From: Desulfovibrio desulfuricans
GTDB lineage: Bacteria; Desulfobacterota; Desulfovibrionia; Desulfovibrionales; Desulfovibrionaceae
Length of the DNA stretch: 5,423 nucleotides
Assembly: GCA_003251995.1 (NCBI GenBank)
Contig: QKDT01000051.1
Location: forward strand, 1-5,423
Direction: 5' to 3'
Below the pieces are notes generated by a model. The model was given only the letters and a program-made list of their open reading frames with translations. It searched no databases and was not told where the DNA came from. The position numbers were made by a program, and so were the translations under genes. Of the stretch, positions 5,286-5,423 are shown piece after piece (position 1 is the first letter of the stretch; the number at the start of each line of letters is the position of its first letter).

Positions 5286-5423
5286 TCAATAAGATATAGA
5301 CATCAGCATTCCTGCAATGCCAAAAAGCATGTAGGCAACTTCAGCGCCGGGATTGGATATTGCGCGCCCAGTAATTGTCAAAAATTTCCCCCGGATGCCC
5401 CCAGAACAAGTCTTTACCGCACA
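5286..5423 (-). CDS. Possible 3' end of a convergent unknown gene
   Basis: On the minus strand a frame is open from the right edge to a TGA at 5288-5286, giving 45 residues. It ends in a plausible membrane segment, AEVAYMLFGIAGMLMSISY, preceded by TGRAISNPG. No family is recognised. A second minus-strand frame, open from the edge to a TGA at 5343-5341, reads FWGHPGEIFDNYWARNIQ, which also looks protein-like, so the true frame cannot be settled here and a frameshift is possible. A convergent gene would fit the possibly two-way terminator at 5189-5224. The call is tentative because the stretch is short and lies at the edge. Confidence 0.3.
   Translation of the reverse strand, partial: CAVKTCSGGIRGKFLTITGRAISNPGAEVAYMLFGIAGMLMSISY

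Noticed and set aside
5349..5423. + strand gene start at the right edge (frame reading LDIARPVIVKNFPRMPPEQ)
   Set aside because: The frame is preceded by an in-frame TAG at about 5330 and has no ribosome site or convincing start codon before the window ends.

Overview
The window reads as chromosomal core-metabolism DNA from a sulfate-reducing deltaproteobacterium, most likely a Desulfovibrio-type organism. This rests on the moderately GC-rich coding sequence, strong AGGAG-type ribosome sites, and a Wolinella/Desulfovibrio-style three-subunit quinol:fumarate reductase / succinate dehydrogenase (one diheme cytochrome b, order C-A-B, no D subunit) next to a two-subunit class I fumarase. The genus is an inference from gene content and protein resemblance. 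No taxonomic marker is present.

Layout, all on the + strand. Positions 2-385 are the 3' end of the fumarase alpha-subunit gene, cut by the left edge. Positions 395-958 are the complete fumarase beta subunit. A 94-nt junction with a small GC-rich hairpin follows. Then come the cytochrome b anchor (1053-1682), the FAD flavoprotein (1692-3548) and the iron-sulfur subunit (3559-4341) of the fumarate reductase/succinate dehydrogenase, almost without gaps. A second 94-nt junction with two hairpins leads to an AcuB-like protein with two CBS domains and an ACT-like domain (4436-5122). A three-unit 10-bp direct repeat (5141-5170) and a strong intrinsic terminator (5189-5224) close the block. The last ~200 nt hold no recognised gene, only a weak candidate for the 3' end of a convergent minus-strand gene and a possible extended -10 element.

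The genes form one metabolic unit. Fumarase interconverts malate and fumarate, and the membrane complex interconverts fumarate and succinate while exchanging electrons with (mena)quinone. Together they form the C4-dicarboxylate arm used in fumarate respiration, fumarate disproportionation, or the reductive or oxidative partial citric acid cycle. At three junctions the upstream stop codon is part of the next gene's Shine-Dalgarno sequence, which points to coupled translation. Key residues are intact: FAD-linking His43, active-site His257/Arg301/His369/Arg405, eleven cluster cysteines and four heme histidines. The most informative departure is in the cytochrome b subunit: the position of Wolinella Glu180 (the E-pathway proton residue) is Ile158, which suggests an electrogenic, succinate-dehydrogenase-like mode.

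I found no mobile element, CRISPR array, tRNA or rRNA, and no convincing new biological system. The items worth a second look are the missing Glu, the Cys-Gly-Cys-Gly-Cys tail of the iron-sulfur subunit, the linked CBS/ACT protein with its structured leader, and the triple repeat before the terminator.
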